Shown: positions 43,371-52,219, counted from the first letter of the stretch. The stretch is DNA of 64,000 nt from Verrucomicrobiaceae bacterium (GCA_027486585.1 JAIXOU010000030.1:1-64000), one strand, 5' to 3'. Notes: generated by a model not told the origin, from the letters alone. Numbers and translations: made by a program.

Positions 43371-44303
43371 ATGAAGCGCTTCCTCGACTGGTTCAACAAT
43401 CTCTACCCCGTGTGGCTCGTCACGCTGGCGGTCATCGCGTTTTTCAAGCCGCAGACCATGCTGTGGTTCGACAAGCCGTGGATCTTCTGGTCGCTGGCCG
43501 CGTCGATGCTCGGCATGGGACTCACGTTGAGTCTGGACGACTTCAAAGCCATCGGGAAGATGCCCGGCAGCGTGGCGCTCGGTTTTGTGGCGCAATATAC
43601 GATTATGCCGATCTCCGGTTGGATGGTGGCAACAGCGTTGAAGCTGGAGCCGGGCCTCGCCGTGGGCATCATTCTGGTGGCGAGTTGCCCGGGCGGCATG
43701 GCGTCGAACATGATTAGCTACCTCGCCAAAGCGAATGTAGCGCTGTCCGTGGTGCTCACGATGGCCTCGACGATGTTGGCGTTCTTCTTCACGCCGATGT
43801 GGACGAGTCTGCTGGCGGGCAAGTATGTGCCCGTGGACGCGTGGGGCCTTTGTGTGTCCGCTTTTCAGCTTACCATCGCACCCGTCGTGCTCGGCGTGCT
43901 CATTCGATGGAAGCTGCCGCGCACGGCGGATCAAATCGGTGCCTGCGGACCCACCGTGGCTGTGCTGGCCTTTACCCTCGTCAGTGGTGGCATCGTGGCG
44001 GCCAGCGCAGACGCCATCGCGGCGAATTTTGGCAAGCTCGCGCTCGCAGCCTTCGCGCTGCATGTGCTCGGTTTTGGCGTGGGGTATGCCCTATCAAAAG
44101 TGCTGCGCTATCCCGAGTCCGTCGCCCGCACGGTCAGCATTGAAGTCGGTATGCAAAACGGCGGCATGGCAGCCTCCCTCGCCCGCGAGCATTTCGCGAC
44201 GATGCCGCTCGCGGCTGCGGCAGGCGTCTTCAGCGGCGTGCTGCAAAACGTTATCGGCGGCCTGCTAGCCGCCTGGTGGAAACGCCGTCCGCCGTCCGCA
44301 TGA
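43371..44303 (+). CDS. Bile acid:sodium symporter (BASS) family transporter
   Basis: A 310-residue membrane protein with about nine or ten hydrophobic segments. BASS hallmarks are GMGLTLSLDDFKAI near residue 45, VGIILVASCPGGMASNMISYLAKANVALSV in the middle and SIEVGMQNGGMAASLA near the C-terminus, where sodium and substrate bind. The family imports organic acids (bile acids, pantoate, pyruvate, sulfated steroids). I chose ATG 43371, 4 bp after the sialidase-like gene; the ORF extends upstream to 43269 inside that gene. The last codon overlaps the start of the kinase gene by ATGA. In this operon a sugar acid or keto acid is the likely cargo, by inference. Confidence 0.88.
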   Translation: MKRFLDWFNNLYPVWLVTLAVIAFFKPQTMLWFDKPWIFWSLAASMLGMGLTLSLDDFKAIGKMPGSVALGFVAQYTIMPISGWMVATALKLEPGLAVGIILVASCPGGMASNMISYLAKANVALSVVLTMASTMLAFFFTPMWTSLLAGKYVPVDAWGLCVSAFQLTIAPVVLGVLIRWKLPRTADQIGACGPTVAVLAFTLVSGGIVAASADAIAANFGKLALAAFALHVLGFGVGYALSKVLRYPESVARTVSIEVGMQNGGMAASLAREHFATMPLAAAAGVFSGVLQNVIGGLLAAWWKRRPPSA

Positions 44304-45424
44304 GCCGACGCAATATCTACTACTGGAAATGTGACCGCCCGGCAGCGTTTCACGGCACGCAGTCGCGTGGCGTTACTGATGCGAACATCGAGAATCAACT
44401 TCATGAGGAGCTGCGGCGTCACTTTGATGCCAAGCAGGTCGATATGAAACCTGGTGTTGGTCAGGGCAATCATCTCACTTGGAATGCCAACATCGATGGC
44501 AAAGCCATGTTCGTGCGCGTCGAGAATGGACCTGAGATGGATGGTCACCTGGCCGTGGAGTCCGCTGGTCTGGATCGCGTGCGTGATATAGGCGTCGTCA
44601 CACCGCAGGTGTTTGGCTGTGATGCGACCAGGAGTCGCGTTTCGTTTGCTTGGCAGGCCTTAGAGAGGATTCCAGCCCCCGATCTGAATCATTGGTTCAA
44701 GCAAGGAATGCTGGAGGTGCCGAGCATTGCGTTTGAGATTGGTCAGGCGGTAGCGAAATGGCAAGCGATCACGTTTGATGGATTTGGTATCTTAGAGTGG
44801 TCCGCACAGTCCTCTGTGCGGCATGGGGGCCGTGAGACACTCGAACCGCACAGAGGACTGTGCGGACCACATTCCAGCTACTTTGACTACTTCCAGCTTC
44901 GTCTTGATGAGCATCTCGCCTTTCTTGTTTCGCGTGGCTTTCTCACTTCCACGCAACGTGCCGAAATTGCTGCGGAGATCGACAGTCATCGAGTTTTGCT
45001 CGATCTCCCACAAGGCTGCCTAGTCCATAAAGACCTCGCGCTCTGGAACATCCTCGGTACCTGCGATCAAATCTCCGCGTTCATTGACTTCGACGACGCC
45101 ATCAGTGGCGATCCAATGGACGATCTCTCCCTGCTAGCCTGCTTTCATGATGCGTCATTCCTTCAAAGAGCCTTCGAGGGCTATCAAAGCATGCGCGCCC
45201 TTCCCGAGTATCATCTTCGCCTCTTCTGGCTACACCTGCTGCGGAACATGATCGTGAAGGCGGTGATCCGTGTCGGTGCTGGTTACTTTGATCGCGATGA
45301 TGGCTTCTTTCTCATCGGCAGCGGTTCCTCAGGGGCCAGTTTGCGTGAAACGACTCAATCACGTCTAGCGCTGGCTTTGCAAGGCTTGCGGAAGGGCAGT
45401 GGCCTCGACATTCTCTCACCATGA
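44300..45424 (+). CDS. Aminoglycoside phosphotransferase (APH) family kinase carrying an in-frame palindromic insert
   Basis: A 374-residue APH/choline-kinase-fold protein (PF01636). The catalytic loop is LVHKDLALWNIL (H-x-D-x-x-x-x-N, the Brenner motif) near residue 249 and the metal-binding motif is IDFDDA near 270. N-terminal lobe blocks include GNHLTWNANIDGKAMFVRVEN. Such kinases phosphorylate small hydroxyl compounds (homoserine, choline, sugars), and antibiotic resistance is not implied. It is coupled by ATGA overlaps to the BASS transporter upstream and the HpcH aldolase downstream, so it likely phosphorylates the imported compound before cleavage. Residues about 166-191 (WSAQSSVRHGGRETLEPHRG, then LCGPH) are encoded by a long palindrome and are foreign to the family; the frame is kept, so the kinase may still work. 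Confidence 0.82.
   Translation: MSRRNIYYWKCDRPAAFHGTQSRGVTDANIENQLHEELRRHFDAKQVDMKPGVGQGNHLTWNANIDGKAMFVRVENGPEMDGHLAVESAGLDRVRDIGVVTPQVFGCDATRSRVSFAWQALERIPAPDLNHWFKQGMLEVPSIAFEIGQAVAKWQAITFDGFGILEWSAQSSVRHGGRETLEPHRGLCGPHSSYFDYFQLRLDEHLAFLVSRGFLTSTQRAEIAAEIDSHRVLLDLPQGCLVHKDLALWNILGTCDQISAFIDFDDAISGDPMDDLSLLACFHDASFLQRAFEGYQSMRALPEYHLRLFWLHLLRNMIVKAVIRVGAGYFDRDDGFFLIGSGSSGASLRETTQSRLALALQGLRKGSGLDILSP
44797..44870. repeat. Palindromic element inserted in frame in the APH kinase gene
   Basis: Two perfect 25-base inverted arms (44797-44821 and 44846-44870) flank a 24-base loop. The left arm contains GTCCGCACAGTCCTCTGTGC. A long stable hairpin is predicted in the mRNA and single-stranded DNA. 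It lies in frame and is translated. No other copy was noticed in the window. It resembles REP/MITE-like palindromes in size. Confidence 0.9.
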
Positions 45425-46134
45425 AAACGCACATCGGCACCTTTCTCTCCATCGGATCTCCCGCAGTCACGGAACTGGCCGCCGAGTGTGGCTATGACTG
45501 GGTTCTCATCGACTTGGAGCACGGCTGCGAATCCGAAGCTGCTTTGCCGAATCAACTGCGTGCCCTGCGCGGTAGCCAGACGCTGGGGATTGTGCGCGTG
45601 AGTGCTCCGCATCCCGATTTGATCAGCCGTGTGCTCGATTGGGGCGCGGATGGTATCATGATCCCACATGTCAATACCGTGGCGGAAGCACAGCATTGCG
45701 TGGATTCGGCTTATTACCCGCCGAGAGGCCATCGCGGTGTTTCTCGCACAGTTCGGGCGTATGGCTATGGCATGAGAGTTCCCGCTGGTGAGATGCCCAA
45801 ACCGATCATCCTCGCCCAAATCGAGACCGCAGAGGGAGTCGCCAATGCCTCTCAAATCGCTGCCGTGGAAGGCATTGATGCCCTGTTCATCGGCCCGGCG
45901 GATTTGAGCTACGATTTGAAGGCCCGGAACTCACCACGCAGCTACGACGAATGTTTGAGCACCGTTGTGAAAGCTGCAAAGGACCAGGGCAAAGGCTGCG
46001 GTATTCTCGTGCGTCATGCGGACGACAAGGAGCAGATTAAAGCGCTCGGCTTAAACTGGCTCGCGATGGACTCCGACCTATCTCTCGTGCGCGAGGGCTT
46101 CAAGCGGAATTTGGCGATAGCCCAAAATGGGTGA
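45421..46134 (+). CDS. HpcH/HpaI family aldolase
   Basis: A 237-residue class II (metal-dependent) aldolase. Family hallmarks are DWVLIDLEHG near residue 29 with the catalytic His, VRVSAPHPDLISRVLDWGADGIMIPHV, the metal-binding Glu in AQIETAEGV and the metal-binding Asp in FIGPADLSYDL. HpcH/HpaI enzymes cleave 2-keto-3-deoxy or 2-keto-4-hydroxy acids to pyruvate (or oxaloacetate) and an aldehyde. The start ATGA overlaps the kinase stop, so transporter, kinase and aldolase are translated as a set. The likely pathway is import, phosphorylation and aldol cleavage of a keto-deoxy sugar acid; the compound itself is not shown. A weak hairpin with a T-run follows at 46279. Confidence 0.88.
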   Translation: MKTHIGTFLSIGSPAVTELAAECGYDWVLIDLEHGCESEAALPNQLRALRGSQTLGIVRVSAPHPDLISRVLDWGADGIMIPHVNTVAEAQHCVDSAYYPPRGHRGVSRTVRAYGYGMRVPAGEMPKPIILAQIETAEGVANASQIAAVEGIDALFIGPADLSYDLKARNSPRSYDECLSTVVKAAKDQGKGCGILVRHADDKEQIKALGLNWLAMDSDLSLVREGFKRNLAIAQNG

Positions 46135-46278
46135 CAGCAAGGACGCTGACGAACTTCCATTCCTGACTCTAGGATAAAGTAATTTCCTTCATGGGCGGAC
46201 TCTCTCCGCAGGTGAATGTGTAGCACTATCTTCAAAATCCTGATTCCAAGAGAGCCGCTGGAACTGGATAAAGAACGT

Positions 46279-46298
46279 CTTCGATCGACGAAGTTTTT
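46279..46298 (+). terminator. Possible weak intrinsic terminator after the aldolase operon
   Basis: CTTCG-ATCGA-CGAAG forms a five-base-pair stem and is followed by five T residues. It lies 145 bp after the aldolase stop and just before the 3' end of the oppositely oriented DUF1552 gene. The stem is short, so the call is tentative. Confidence 0.35.
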
Positions 46299-46299
46299 G

Positions 46300-47586
46300 T
46301 CAGGCTACGATCTCCTTGAGCACACCGGAGCTGTCGCCATGACGCTCGGCATTGACGCCGATGCCGTGGAGCAGGGTGAGCCAAGTGTTGCACAGCGGCG
46401 TGTCCTTTGGCGCGACGATGTTGTGGCCAAGCTTGATGCCTGCGCCGCCGCCGGTCAGTAGCGTGGGGCAGTTGTCGAGGTTGTGCTCGGTGCGGATGTT
46501 ACTGCCGTAGGCAAGGGCAACGTGATCGAAAAGGCGGCTGCCATCGGATTCCTTGGTGGCCTTGAGCTTGTCGATGAGTCCGGCGAGGAGTTCGCTTTGC
46601 GTTAGATCGCGCTGCTGCGAGGCCGCATACTTTTCGCCCATCGTCGAATGATAATGACTCATGTCATGCGGCGCGACTTTGATGCCAATGCTCGTCATCA
46701 GTGTGCTCACTGGCTGCCGATAGGTCAGCACGCGGGTGCTGTCGGTCTGCATCGCGGCGATGATGATGTCATACATGATCTTGATCTCCTCTTTGCCCGC
46801 GAGGCCCTCTTGCGGCTGAGGGATCGGAGCCTTCGGCTGCGGCACACCGATCCATTGCTCGTCTTTGCTGAGACGTGTCTCGATGTCGCGGATGCCCTGG
46901 AAGTATTCGTCGAGCTTGGCCTTATCGTTTTTACCGAGGCCACGCTGCATCGCTTTCGCGTTCTCCATCACTGTGTCTAGTACGCTACGCTTCTGAGCGA
47001 GCATCGCCTTCTGCTGCTCGATGGGCGTCGTGTCCTTGGAAAACAGCCGATGAAACGCCTCCACCGGGCCTTTATGACCACCGATGGGTTTGCCGCTCAC
47101 GTCCCATGCCATTGACAGACCCGGTCCATGTCCAGATGCTTCCGCGTTCTCGCCACCATTGAGCTGGAGCGAGGCAAAACGTGTCTCCATGCCCAGCTTC
47201 GCTGCTGCGACCTGATCCGCCGAGATGCTGTTGTGAAACGTCTGTCCCGGCTCCGCGAAGCGGTTCGCACCGGTGAGCCACATCGTGCTGCCCCAGTGGC
47301 CTTCGTTCGAGTATTTGTTCCAAAGCCCCTGCACCACCGTGAAGTCCGCCTTGTGTCGAGCCAGCGGCTTCAAGCCCTCAGGCAGCGTGTAATCCTTCCC
47401 GGTTTGCTTGATGTCTGGAAACCACGTCTCCGTCGTGATGCCCCAACCAAAGCCGAGAAACACGAGGCGCTTCGGCGGCGCTGCAGGAGCAGCTGCAGAA
47501 GCAAAGCGACGAAAGCCCAGCGACTCCAAAGCGGGCAAGGCAATGAGTGAGGAGCTGGACTGAAGGAAGTGACGGCGGGTTTTCAT
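46300..47586 (-). CDS. DUF1552 Tat-exported protein (copy 2)
   Basis: A 428-residue DUF1552 protein with a Tat signal (R4-R5-H6-F7-L8) and the N-terminal block LESLGFRRFASAA shared with the copy at 58640. Core blocks are FLGFGWGITTETWFPDIKQTG, MWLTGANRFAEPGQTFHNSISADQVAA, DEYFQGIRDIETRLS, DIIIAAMQTDSTRVLTYRQP and VALAYGSNIRTEHNLDNCPT. The family normally sits beside a DUF1592 gene; here no partner is adjacent and the next gene upstream is the MacB-like permease. Its strong similarity to 58640 suggests a duplication followed by separation from the partner. The function is unknown; an alkaline-phosphatase-like fold is likely. Confidence 0.9.
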   Translation of the reverse strand: MKTRRHFLQSSSSLIALPALESLGFRRFASAAAPAAPPKRLVFLGFGWGITTETWFPDIKQTGKDYTLPEGLKPLARHKADFTVVQGLWNKYSNEGHWGSTMWLTGANRFAEPGQTFHNSISADQVAAAKLGMETRFASLQLNGGENAEASGHGPGLSMAWDVSGKPIGGHKGPVEAFHRLFSKDTTPIEQQKAMLAQKRSVLDTVMENAKAMQRGLGKNDKAKLDEYFQGIRDIETRLSKDEQWIGVPQPKAPIPQPQEGLAGKEEIKIMYDIIIAAMQTDSTRVLTYRQPVSTLMTSIGIKVAPHDMSHYHSTMGEKYAASQQRDLTQSELLAGLIDKLKATKESDGSRLFDHVALAYGSNIRTEHNLDNCPTLLTGGGAGIKLGHNIVAPKDTPLCNTWLTLLHGIGVNAERHGDSSGVLKEIVA

Positions 47587-47632
47587 GAACGATTAAACAA
47601 ACGTGCTTTCGGCAACATCTATTGCGCTCGCT

Positions 47633-48877
47633 TCATTCAAACCGCAGCGCCGCTATCGGATTCATGTTCGCGGCTTTCCTTGCCGGATAGAAGCCGAAGA
47701 AGACGCCGACGGCGAAGCTGATGCCAAAGGCGACGACGATGCTGCCGGTGGAGACGGAGGGGTGGAAGTTTGGGATCATGGTGGCGGCGGCGCTGACGCC
47801 GTATCCGAGGGCGACGCCGATGGCTCCGCTGAGCAGGCTGAGGGTGATGGACTCGATGAGGAACTGGAGCAGGATGTCGCGCGGCTGTGCGCCCACGGCG
47901 ATGCGCGTGCCGATCTCTCGGGTGCGCTCGGTGACGCTGACGAGCATGATATTCATGATGCCGATGCCACCAACGAGCAGTGACAATCCAGCGATGCCGC
48001 CGAGCAGATAGGTGAGCGTGGTGGTGATGCTATTCACGGTGTCGGCGATCTCCTTTTGGTTCACGATGTCGAAGTCGTTCTTCCGCCCGTCGGTGAGGCG
48101 GTGACGCTGGCGGAGCAGCGCGGTGATCTGCTCCTGGGCGGCGCTCATGAGGTCGTCGCTGCTGATTTGCAGCGTGACGAGGCGCGGATATTTCTCACCC
48201 GTGAGGCGGCGCATGGCGGTGGTGTAGGGAATGACGATGCGGTCATCCTGATCGGCACCGCCGATGCCCGCGCCTTTGCTTTCGAGCTGACCGATGATGG
48301 TGAAGGGCATGTTCTTGATGCGCACTGTCTGGCCCACGGGATGGAGTGGGCCGAACAGCTCGCGCGAGGTGCGTGAACCGATCACCGCCACGCGGGCGGA
48401 GGTGCGCAGTTCTCGCTCGGTGAACATGCTGCCGCGGGCGAGCGGCCAGTCTCGGATGTGCAAATAGTCGGGTGATTCACCAGCGATGGTCGTGCTCCAG
48501 TTGCGCCCGTTGGCGACGGCTTGCGCGGTGAGCGTGACCTCGGGACTCAAGGCTTTCACGCTGCGGACTTCGCGGCGGATAGCTTCCACATCCGCCAGCG
48601 TGAGATTACCGGACTGGCCACTGCCAGCGGAGGCTGCGTTGGTGCGTCGGCTTTTGGAAAAGATCACGAGCAGATTTGATCCGAGCGAAGAAACCTGGTC
48701 CTGAATGCGTTTCTGCGTGCCGCGTCCCAAGGCCATGATGGAGACAACGGATGCCACGCCGATGATGATGCCCAGCGCGGTGAGGGTGCTGCGGAGCTTG
48801 TTCCGGCGAAGGGCGCGAAAGGCGATCATGGCCGTGAGACCCACACGAAGCAGCGGAGAGGTGAGTGCTTGAATCAT
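47633..48877 (-). CDS. MacB-type ABC transporter permease
   Basis: A 414-residue permease of the MacB/FtsX type: one N-terminal membrane span (LRSTLTALGIIIGVASVVSIMALG), a large periplasmic domain of about 240 residues, and three C-terminal spans (TYLLGGIAGLSLLVGGIGIMNIMLVSV, FLIESITLSLLSGAIGVALG, and SIVVAFGISFAVGVFFGFYPARKA). The closing PARKAANMNPIAALRFE is a family signature. Unlike E. coli MacB, the ATPase is a separate gene directly upstream (5 bp gap on the minus strand). With the adaptor and outer-membrane protein it forms a tripartite export system for antibiotics, peptides or lipids; the substrate is unknown. Confidence 0.93.
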   Translation of the reverse strand: MIQALTSPLLRVGLTAMIAFRALRRNKLRSTLTALGIIIGVASVVSIMALGRGTQKRIQDQVSSLGSNLLVIFSKSRRTNAASAGSGQSGNLTLADVEAIRREVRSVKALSPEVTLTAQAVANGRNWSTTIAGESPDYLHIRDWPLARGSMFTERELRTSARVAVIGSRTSRELFGPLHPVGQTVRIKNMPFTIIGQLESKGAGIGGADQDDRIVIPYTTAMRRLTGEKYPRLVTLQISSDDLMSAAQEQITALLRQRHRLTDGRKNDFDIVNQKEIADTVNSITTTLTYLLGGIAGLSLLVGGIGIMNIMLVSVTERTREIGTRIAVGAQPRDILLQFLIESITLSLLSGAIGVALGYGVSAAATMIPNFHPSVSTGSIVVAFGISFAVGVFFGFYPARKAANMNPIAALRFE

Positions 48878-48882
48878 GATGA

Positions 48883-49644
48883 TCAGGAGAGGCTGGCGTG
48901 TTGTTCAGAAGCATCTAGCACGGCACGCTGATCATTGGCAAAGATGCGCGCGGCATTGACTTCATCACGAATGATCCTGCCATCGCGCATGACGATGATG
49001 CGCTTGCAGTAGGCGGCGATGTCCAGCTCATGCGTGACCATGATCACGGTGATCCCGGCATCGTTGAGTGCTTGAAACAAGCCCATGACCTCGATGCTGG
49101 TGCGGGTGTCGAGATTGCCAGTGGGCTCGTCCGCCAGCACGAGTTCGGGATTGTTGACGAGGGCACGGGCGATGGCCACTCGCTGCTGCTGGCCGCCCGA
49201 GAGCTGATTGGGATGATTGTAGAGGCGTTCACCGAGGCCCACTTTTTTCAATGCTTCGATCGCGCGTTGGCGACGGTCACGCAGCGGCACATGCGGGTTG
49301 GTGTAAAAGAGTGGAAGCTCCACGTTCTCACACGCGGAAGTGCGAGAGAGCAGATTGAAGCTCTGGAAAACGAATCCGATTTTCAGATTCCTCAACCGCG
49401 ACAACTCGGATCGACCGAGGCGAGCAACATCCACACCATCGAGGAGGTATTGTCCGTCGGTGGGTTGATCGAGGCAGCCCAGCATGTTCATCAGCGTGGA
49501 TTTGCCGGAGCCGCTGGAGCCCATGATGGCGACGAAGTCCCCGCGCTCGATGCGCAGGCTCACGCCGTTCACCGCACGCACTTCGACATCGCCAGTGCGG
49601 TAGATTTTCTGGAGGTTGTCCAGCTCGATGACACTTGCGTTCAT
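48883..49644 (-). CDS. ABC transporter ATP-binding protein (MacB/LolD type)
   Basis: A 253-residue ATPase with a complete set of motifs: Walker [10 protein letters not shown] at 42-50, Q-loop near FVFQSFNLL (91-99), signature [15 protein letters not shown] from 148, Walker [13 protein letters not shown] from 168, and the switch His in VTHELDIA. The sequence is closest to the MacB/LolD subgroup, which couples ATP hydrolysis to mechanical movement of FtsX-like permeases rather than to passage through the membrane. It lies between the adaptor gene (3 bp upstream) and the permease (5 bp downstream), forming the operon tolC-like, macA-like, ATPase, permease. Confidence 0.94.
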   Translation of the reverse strand: MNASVIELDNLQKIYRTGDVEVRAVNGVSLRIERGDFVAIMGSSGSGKSTLMNMLGCLDQPTDGQYLLDGVDVARLGRSELSRLRNLKIGFVFQSFNLLSRTSACENVELPLFYTNPHVPLRDRRQRAIEALKKVGLGERLYNHPNQLSGGQQQRVAIARALVNNPELVLADEPTGNLDTRTSIEVMGLFQALNDAGITVIMVTHELDIAAYCKRIIVMRDGRIIRDEVNAARIFANDQRAVLDASEQHASLS

Positions 49645-49647
49645 GGC

Positions 49648-50775
49648 TTATAAAGATGGCGGTGGTCCACCCGCAGCTTCATTGGTTCCTCCAAGTGAAG
49701 CCGTCACTACCAGCGCTGAGGCATCGAGCCCGTCGAGAATCTCCGTCTCCGAGTTGTCGGTGATACCGGTGGTGACGATGACGGCGCGCAGCGTTTGCTC
49801 TTTGCCTGAGCCTTCCAGTGCATAGACGAGCTGCTGCTTGCGTTGCAGCTTGGCATTCGTGGTGCCGGTCATCTTGCTGCCATCCGGCGGGGTGAATCGC
49901 AGAGCGGTGTTCGGCACTTTGAGCACGTCGTTTCGCTCGGCGGTGAGGATGGAGACATCCGCCGTCATGCCAGGAAAAAGGCGCTGCTCGGGGTTCTCCA
50001 CGTCGATGAGCGTCTCATACGTCACCACGTTTTCAGTGGTCGTCGGCGCGATACGAACCTGCACGACATCGCCACTGAAGATGTCATCAGGGAAGGCATC
50101 CACAGTGAAGTTCACTTTGTTTCCCTTCTTCACACCGCCGATGTCGGCCTCAGAGACCGTGGCGGTGATGCGCATCTTTTTGATGTCCTGCGCGATGGTG
50201 AAAAGCACGGGCGTGCTCATCGCAGCAACCACGGTCTGACCCAAATCGACTTTCCTGGAAACCACGATGCCATCCACTGGAGCGGTGATGCGGCAGAAGC
50301 CGAGGTCCGTCTTTGCTTGATCGAGAGCCGCTTCTTTGATGGTTACCGTGGCTTCGGCTTGCGTCAGCTCGGCCACAGCTTGCTCCACATCCAGCTCGGT
50401 GGCGGCTCGCAGAGGAAGAAGGGATTTTTTGCGATCCAGATTTTGCTTCTTCAACGTCACGCTGGCACCGGCACTGGCGAGTTCTCCTTCAGCAGCCTTC
50501 ACTTTGGAGGAATAGATGGAGGTATCCAGCTCCGCGATGAGATCGCCTCGCTTCACGAGGGTGTTGAAGTCAGCATTGAGCTTCATGATGCGCCCGGAGA
50601 CCTGGCAGCCCACGTCCACGCTCACCACGGCACCGAGCGTGCCACTTGCGGTGACAACAGCGCGCAGATTGCCGCGTGAGACTGGCGTGGTTTCATAGCG
50701 GACCTCGCCTGCGCCCGGAGGCTTGCAGGCTGACAGGGTGACGAGTGACAACAGAATGTAGATACGTGTTTTCAT
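49648..50775 (-). CDS. MacA-like periplasmic adaptor lipoprotein
   Basis: A 375-residue membrane-fusion protein. ATG 50775 gives a lipoprotein signal with lipobox LSAC (Cys near residue 17), so it is anchored to a membrane by lipid. Further domains are a lipoyl/barrel-sandwich half (SGTLGAVVSVDVGCQVSGRI, CRITAPVDGIVVSRKVDLGQ), an alpha-helical hairpin between them (about 95-160), and beta-barrel and membrane-proximal domains (KKGNKVNFTVDAFPDDIFSG, RLFPGMTADVSILT). The adaptor bridges the MacB-like permease and the TolC-like channel. Its start overlaps the stop of the TolC-like gene by 4 bp. A longer in-frame start at 51159 would lie inside that gene and is rejected. Confidence 0.92.
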   Translation of the reverse strand: MKTRIYILLSLVTLSACKPPGAGEVRYETTPVSRGNLRAVVTASGTLGAVVSVDVGCQVSGRIMKLNADFNTLVKRGDLIAELDTSIYSSKVKAAEGELASAGASVTLKKQNLDRKKSLLPLRAATELDVEQAVAELTQAEATVTIKEAALDQAKTDLGFCRITAPVDGIVVSRKVDLGQTVVAAMSTPVLFTIAQDIKKMRITATVSEADIGGVKKGNKVNFTVDAFPDDIFSGDVVQVRIAPTTTENVVTYETLIDVENPEQRLFPGMTADVSILTAERNDVLKVPNTALRFTPPDGSKMTGTTNAKLQRKQQLVYALEGSGKEQTLRAVIVTTGITDNSETEILDGLDASALVVTASLGGTNEAAGGPPPSL

Positions 50776-52166
50776 TTCCAACCTCCTCCGACGGCTTGAT
50801 AAAGTTTGATGCGGGCGGCCACAGAGTCGTAGCGGGCCCCGATGAGATTTTGCTGTGCGGAGAAAAGATCCTGCTGTGAGGCCACCACATTGAGATAGCT
50901 CGACACACCACGCTGATCCCGCGCTGAGGCGAGATCGTAGCGCCGCTGCTGGGCGGCCACGAGTGCCTGCAAGGTGCTGATTCGCTCTCTCGCCGCGCAT
51001 TGCGCAGCGAGCGCATCGGCCACTTCGCGGAAGGCGCTCTGGATGGCTTTCTCGTAGTTGGCGACTTCGATACGGGTGCGGATTTTCGCGGCATCGAGAT
51101 TGGCTCGATTGCGGCCACCGGTGAAAATGGGCAGCGTGATCTGCGGCGCAAAGCTCCATGCAGCGGTGCCCTTGCTGAACAGGCTGGTGAGCTCCGTGCT
51201 GACGGTGCCTTCCTGTGCCGTGAGTTTGATGGTGGGGAAAAAGGCGGCTCGCGCGGCTCCGATGTCTGCATTTGCTGCACGCAGGGTGCGCTCTGCTTCT
51301 TGAATATCTGGGCGGCCCTGGAGCAACTCGGACGGCACACCTGCGGATACGGCTTTCACAGGAGCATCGGCCAGCGATTTGCCCGCAGGCAAGTTGGTGG
51401 GCAGCGGCTGACCAAGCATGAGCACGAGGCCGTTCTCGGCTTGGTCTCGCTGACGTTGATAAGCGATCAAATTGGCCTTGGCAGTGAGCACCTGGGCTTC
51501 GGAGGAGCGAAGGTCGAGTTCCAGCAGCCCGCCTGCTTTGAATATGCTGTCATTCAGACGGTAGCTTTCCTCGACTGCGGCTAGCGTGAGCTTCGTGTTA
51601 GCAATGAGTTCACCAAACTGCCGCACCGTATAGTATTGTGTGGCCAGCTCGGCTACCAGCGTCACCTGCGCGGCACGCTGCGCCTCGGTTTTGGCAAAGT
51701 ATTGCTCCAGTGCCTTCGCGCTCAGGCTGCGGATGCGGCCAAACAAGTCCAGCTCATACGAGGTGGTGCCGAGGTTGAGCTGCCACTGATTGCTCGTCAT
51801 CCCGGACTGATGTGACCGACTAAAATCAGTACCTTGCGAGACGCTGGGCAGCAACGCCGATCGCTCGATGCGATACTGCGCCCGCGCCTCTTCCACTCGC
51901 AGCATGGCAACGCGCAGGTCGCGATTGTTCGCCAGCGCGATGTCAATGAGCCGAACCAATCGGGCATCATTGAACACCTGCCGCCATGCGATCTCGCTGC
52001 TGGCCGCGCTCGTTTTGCCGCCACTGGGATACCGCGCACTCACGGGTGCGTTGGGCAGGTTCAACTTTGGGATAAATGTGCAACTCGACACCGACTGGCA
52101 GACGAGGAGGCCAAGGACTGCACGCCTTGTCATGGGTGATGAGTGAAACTGCTTGATGAGGGACAT
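50772..52166 (-). CDS. TolC/NodT family outer-membrane efflux lipoprotein
   Basis: A 464-residue outer-membrane factor. The N-terminus is a lipoprotein signal ending SVSSC; either the first ATG (52166) or an internal ATG at 52133 (giving MTRRAVLGLLVCQSVSSC) could be the true start. Two OEP repeats are visible: DARLVRLIDIALANNRDLRVAMLRVEEARAQY and, in the second half, GRPDIQEAERTLRAANADIGAARAAFFPTIKL, the NodT-type signature. It forms the trimeric tunnel through the outer membrane for the MacAB-like pump. It is the first gene of the minus-strand efflux operon and is divergent from the LytS-like kinase. Confidence 0.9.
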   Translation of the reverse strand: MSLIKQFHSSPMTRRAVLGLLVCQSVSSCTFIPKLNLPNAPVSARYPSGGKTSAASSEIAWRQVFNDARLVRLIDIALANNRDLRVAMLRVEEARAQYRIERSALLPSVSQGTDFSRSHQSGMTSNQWQLNLGTTSYELDLFGRIRSLSAKALEQYFAKTEAQRAAQVTLVAELATQYYTVRQFGELIANTKLTLAAVEESYRLNDSIFKAGGLLELDLRSSEAQVLTAKANLIAYQRQRDQAENGLVLMLGQPLPTNLPAGKSLADAPVKAVSAGVPSELLQGRPDIQEAERTLRAANADIGAARAAFFPTIKLTAQEGTVSTELTSLFSKGTAAWSFAPQITLPIFTGGRNRANLDAAKIRTRIEVANYEKAIQSAFREVADALAAQCAARERISTLQALVAAQQRRYDLASARDQRGVSSYLNVVASQQDLFSAQQNLIGARYDSVAARIKLYQAVGGGWK

Positions 52167-52219
52167 GCCTCATCATCAATCCATCCCCGCTTCTCGCGCT
52201 GAGAATGGGATCGGCGGAG

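Noticed and set aside
44300..45424. APH family gene as an antibiotic-resistance gene
   Set aside because: The fold is shared by many metabolic kinases, and its coupling to a transporter and an aldolase points to catabolism; no aminoglycoside-specific feature is visible.
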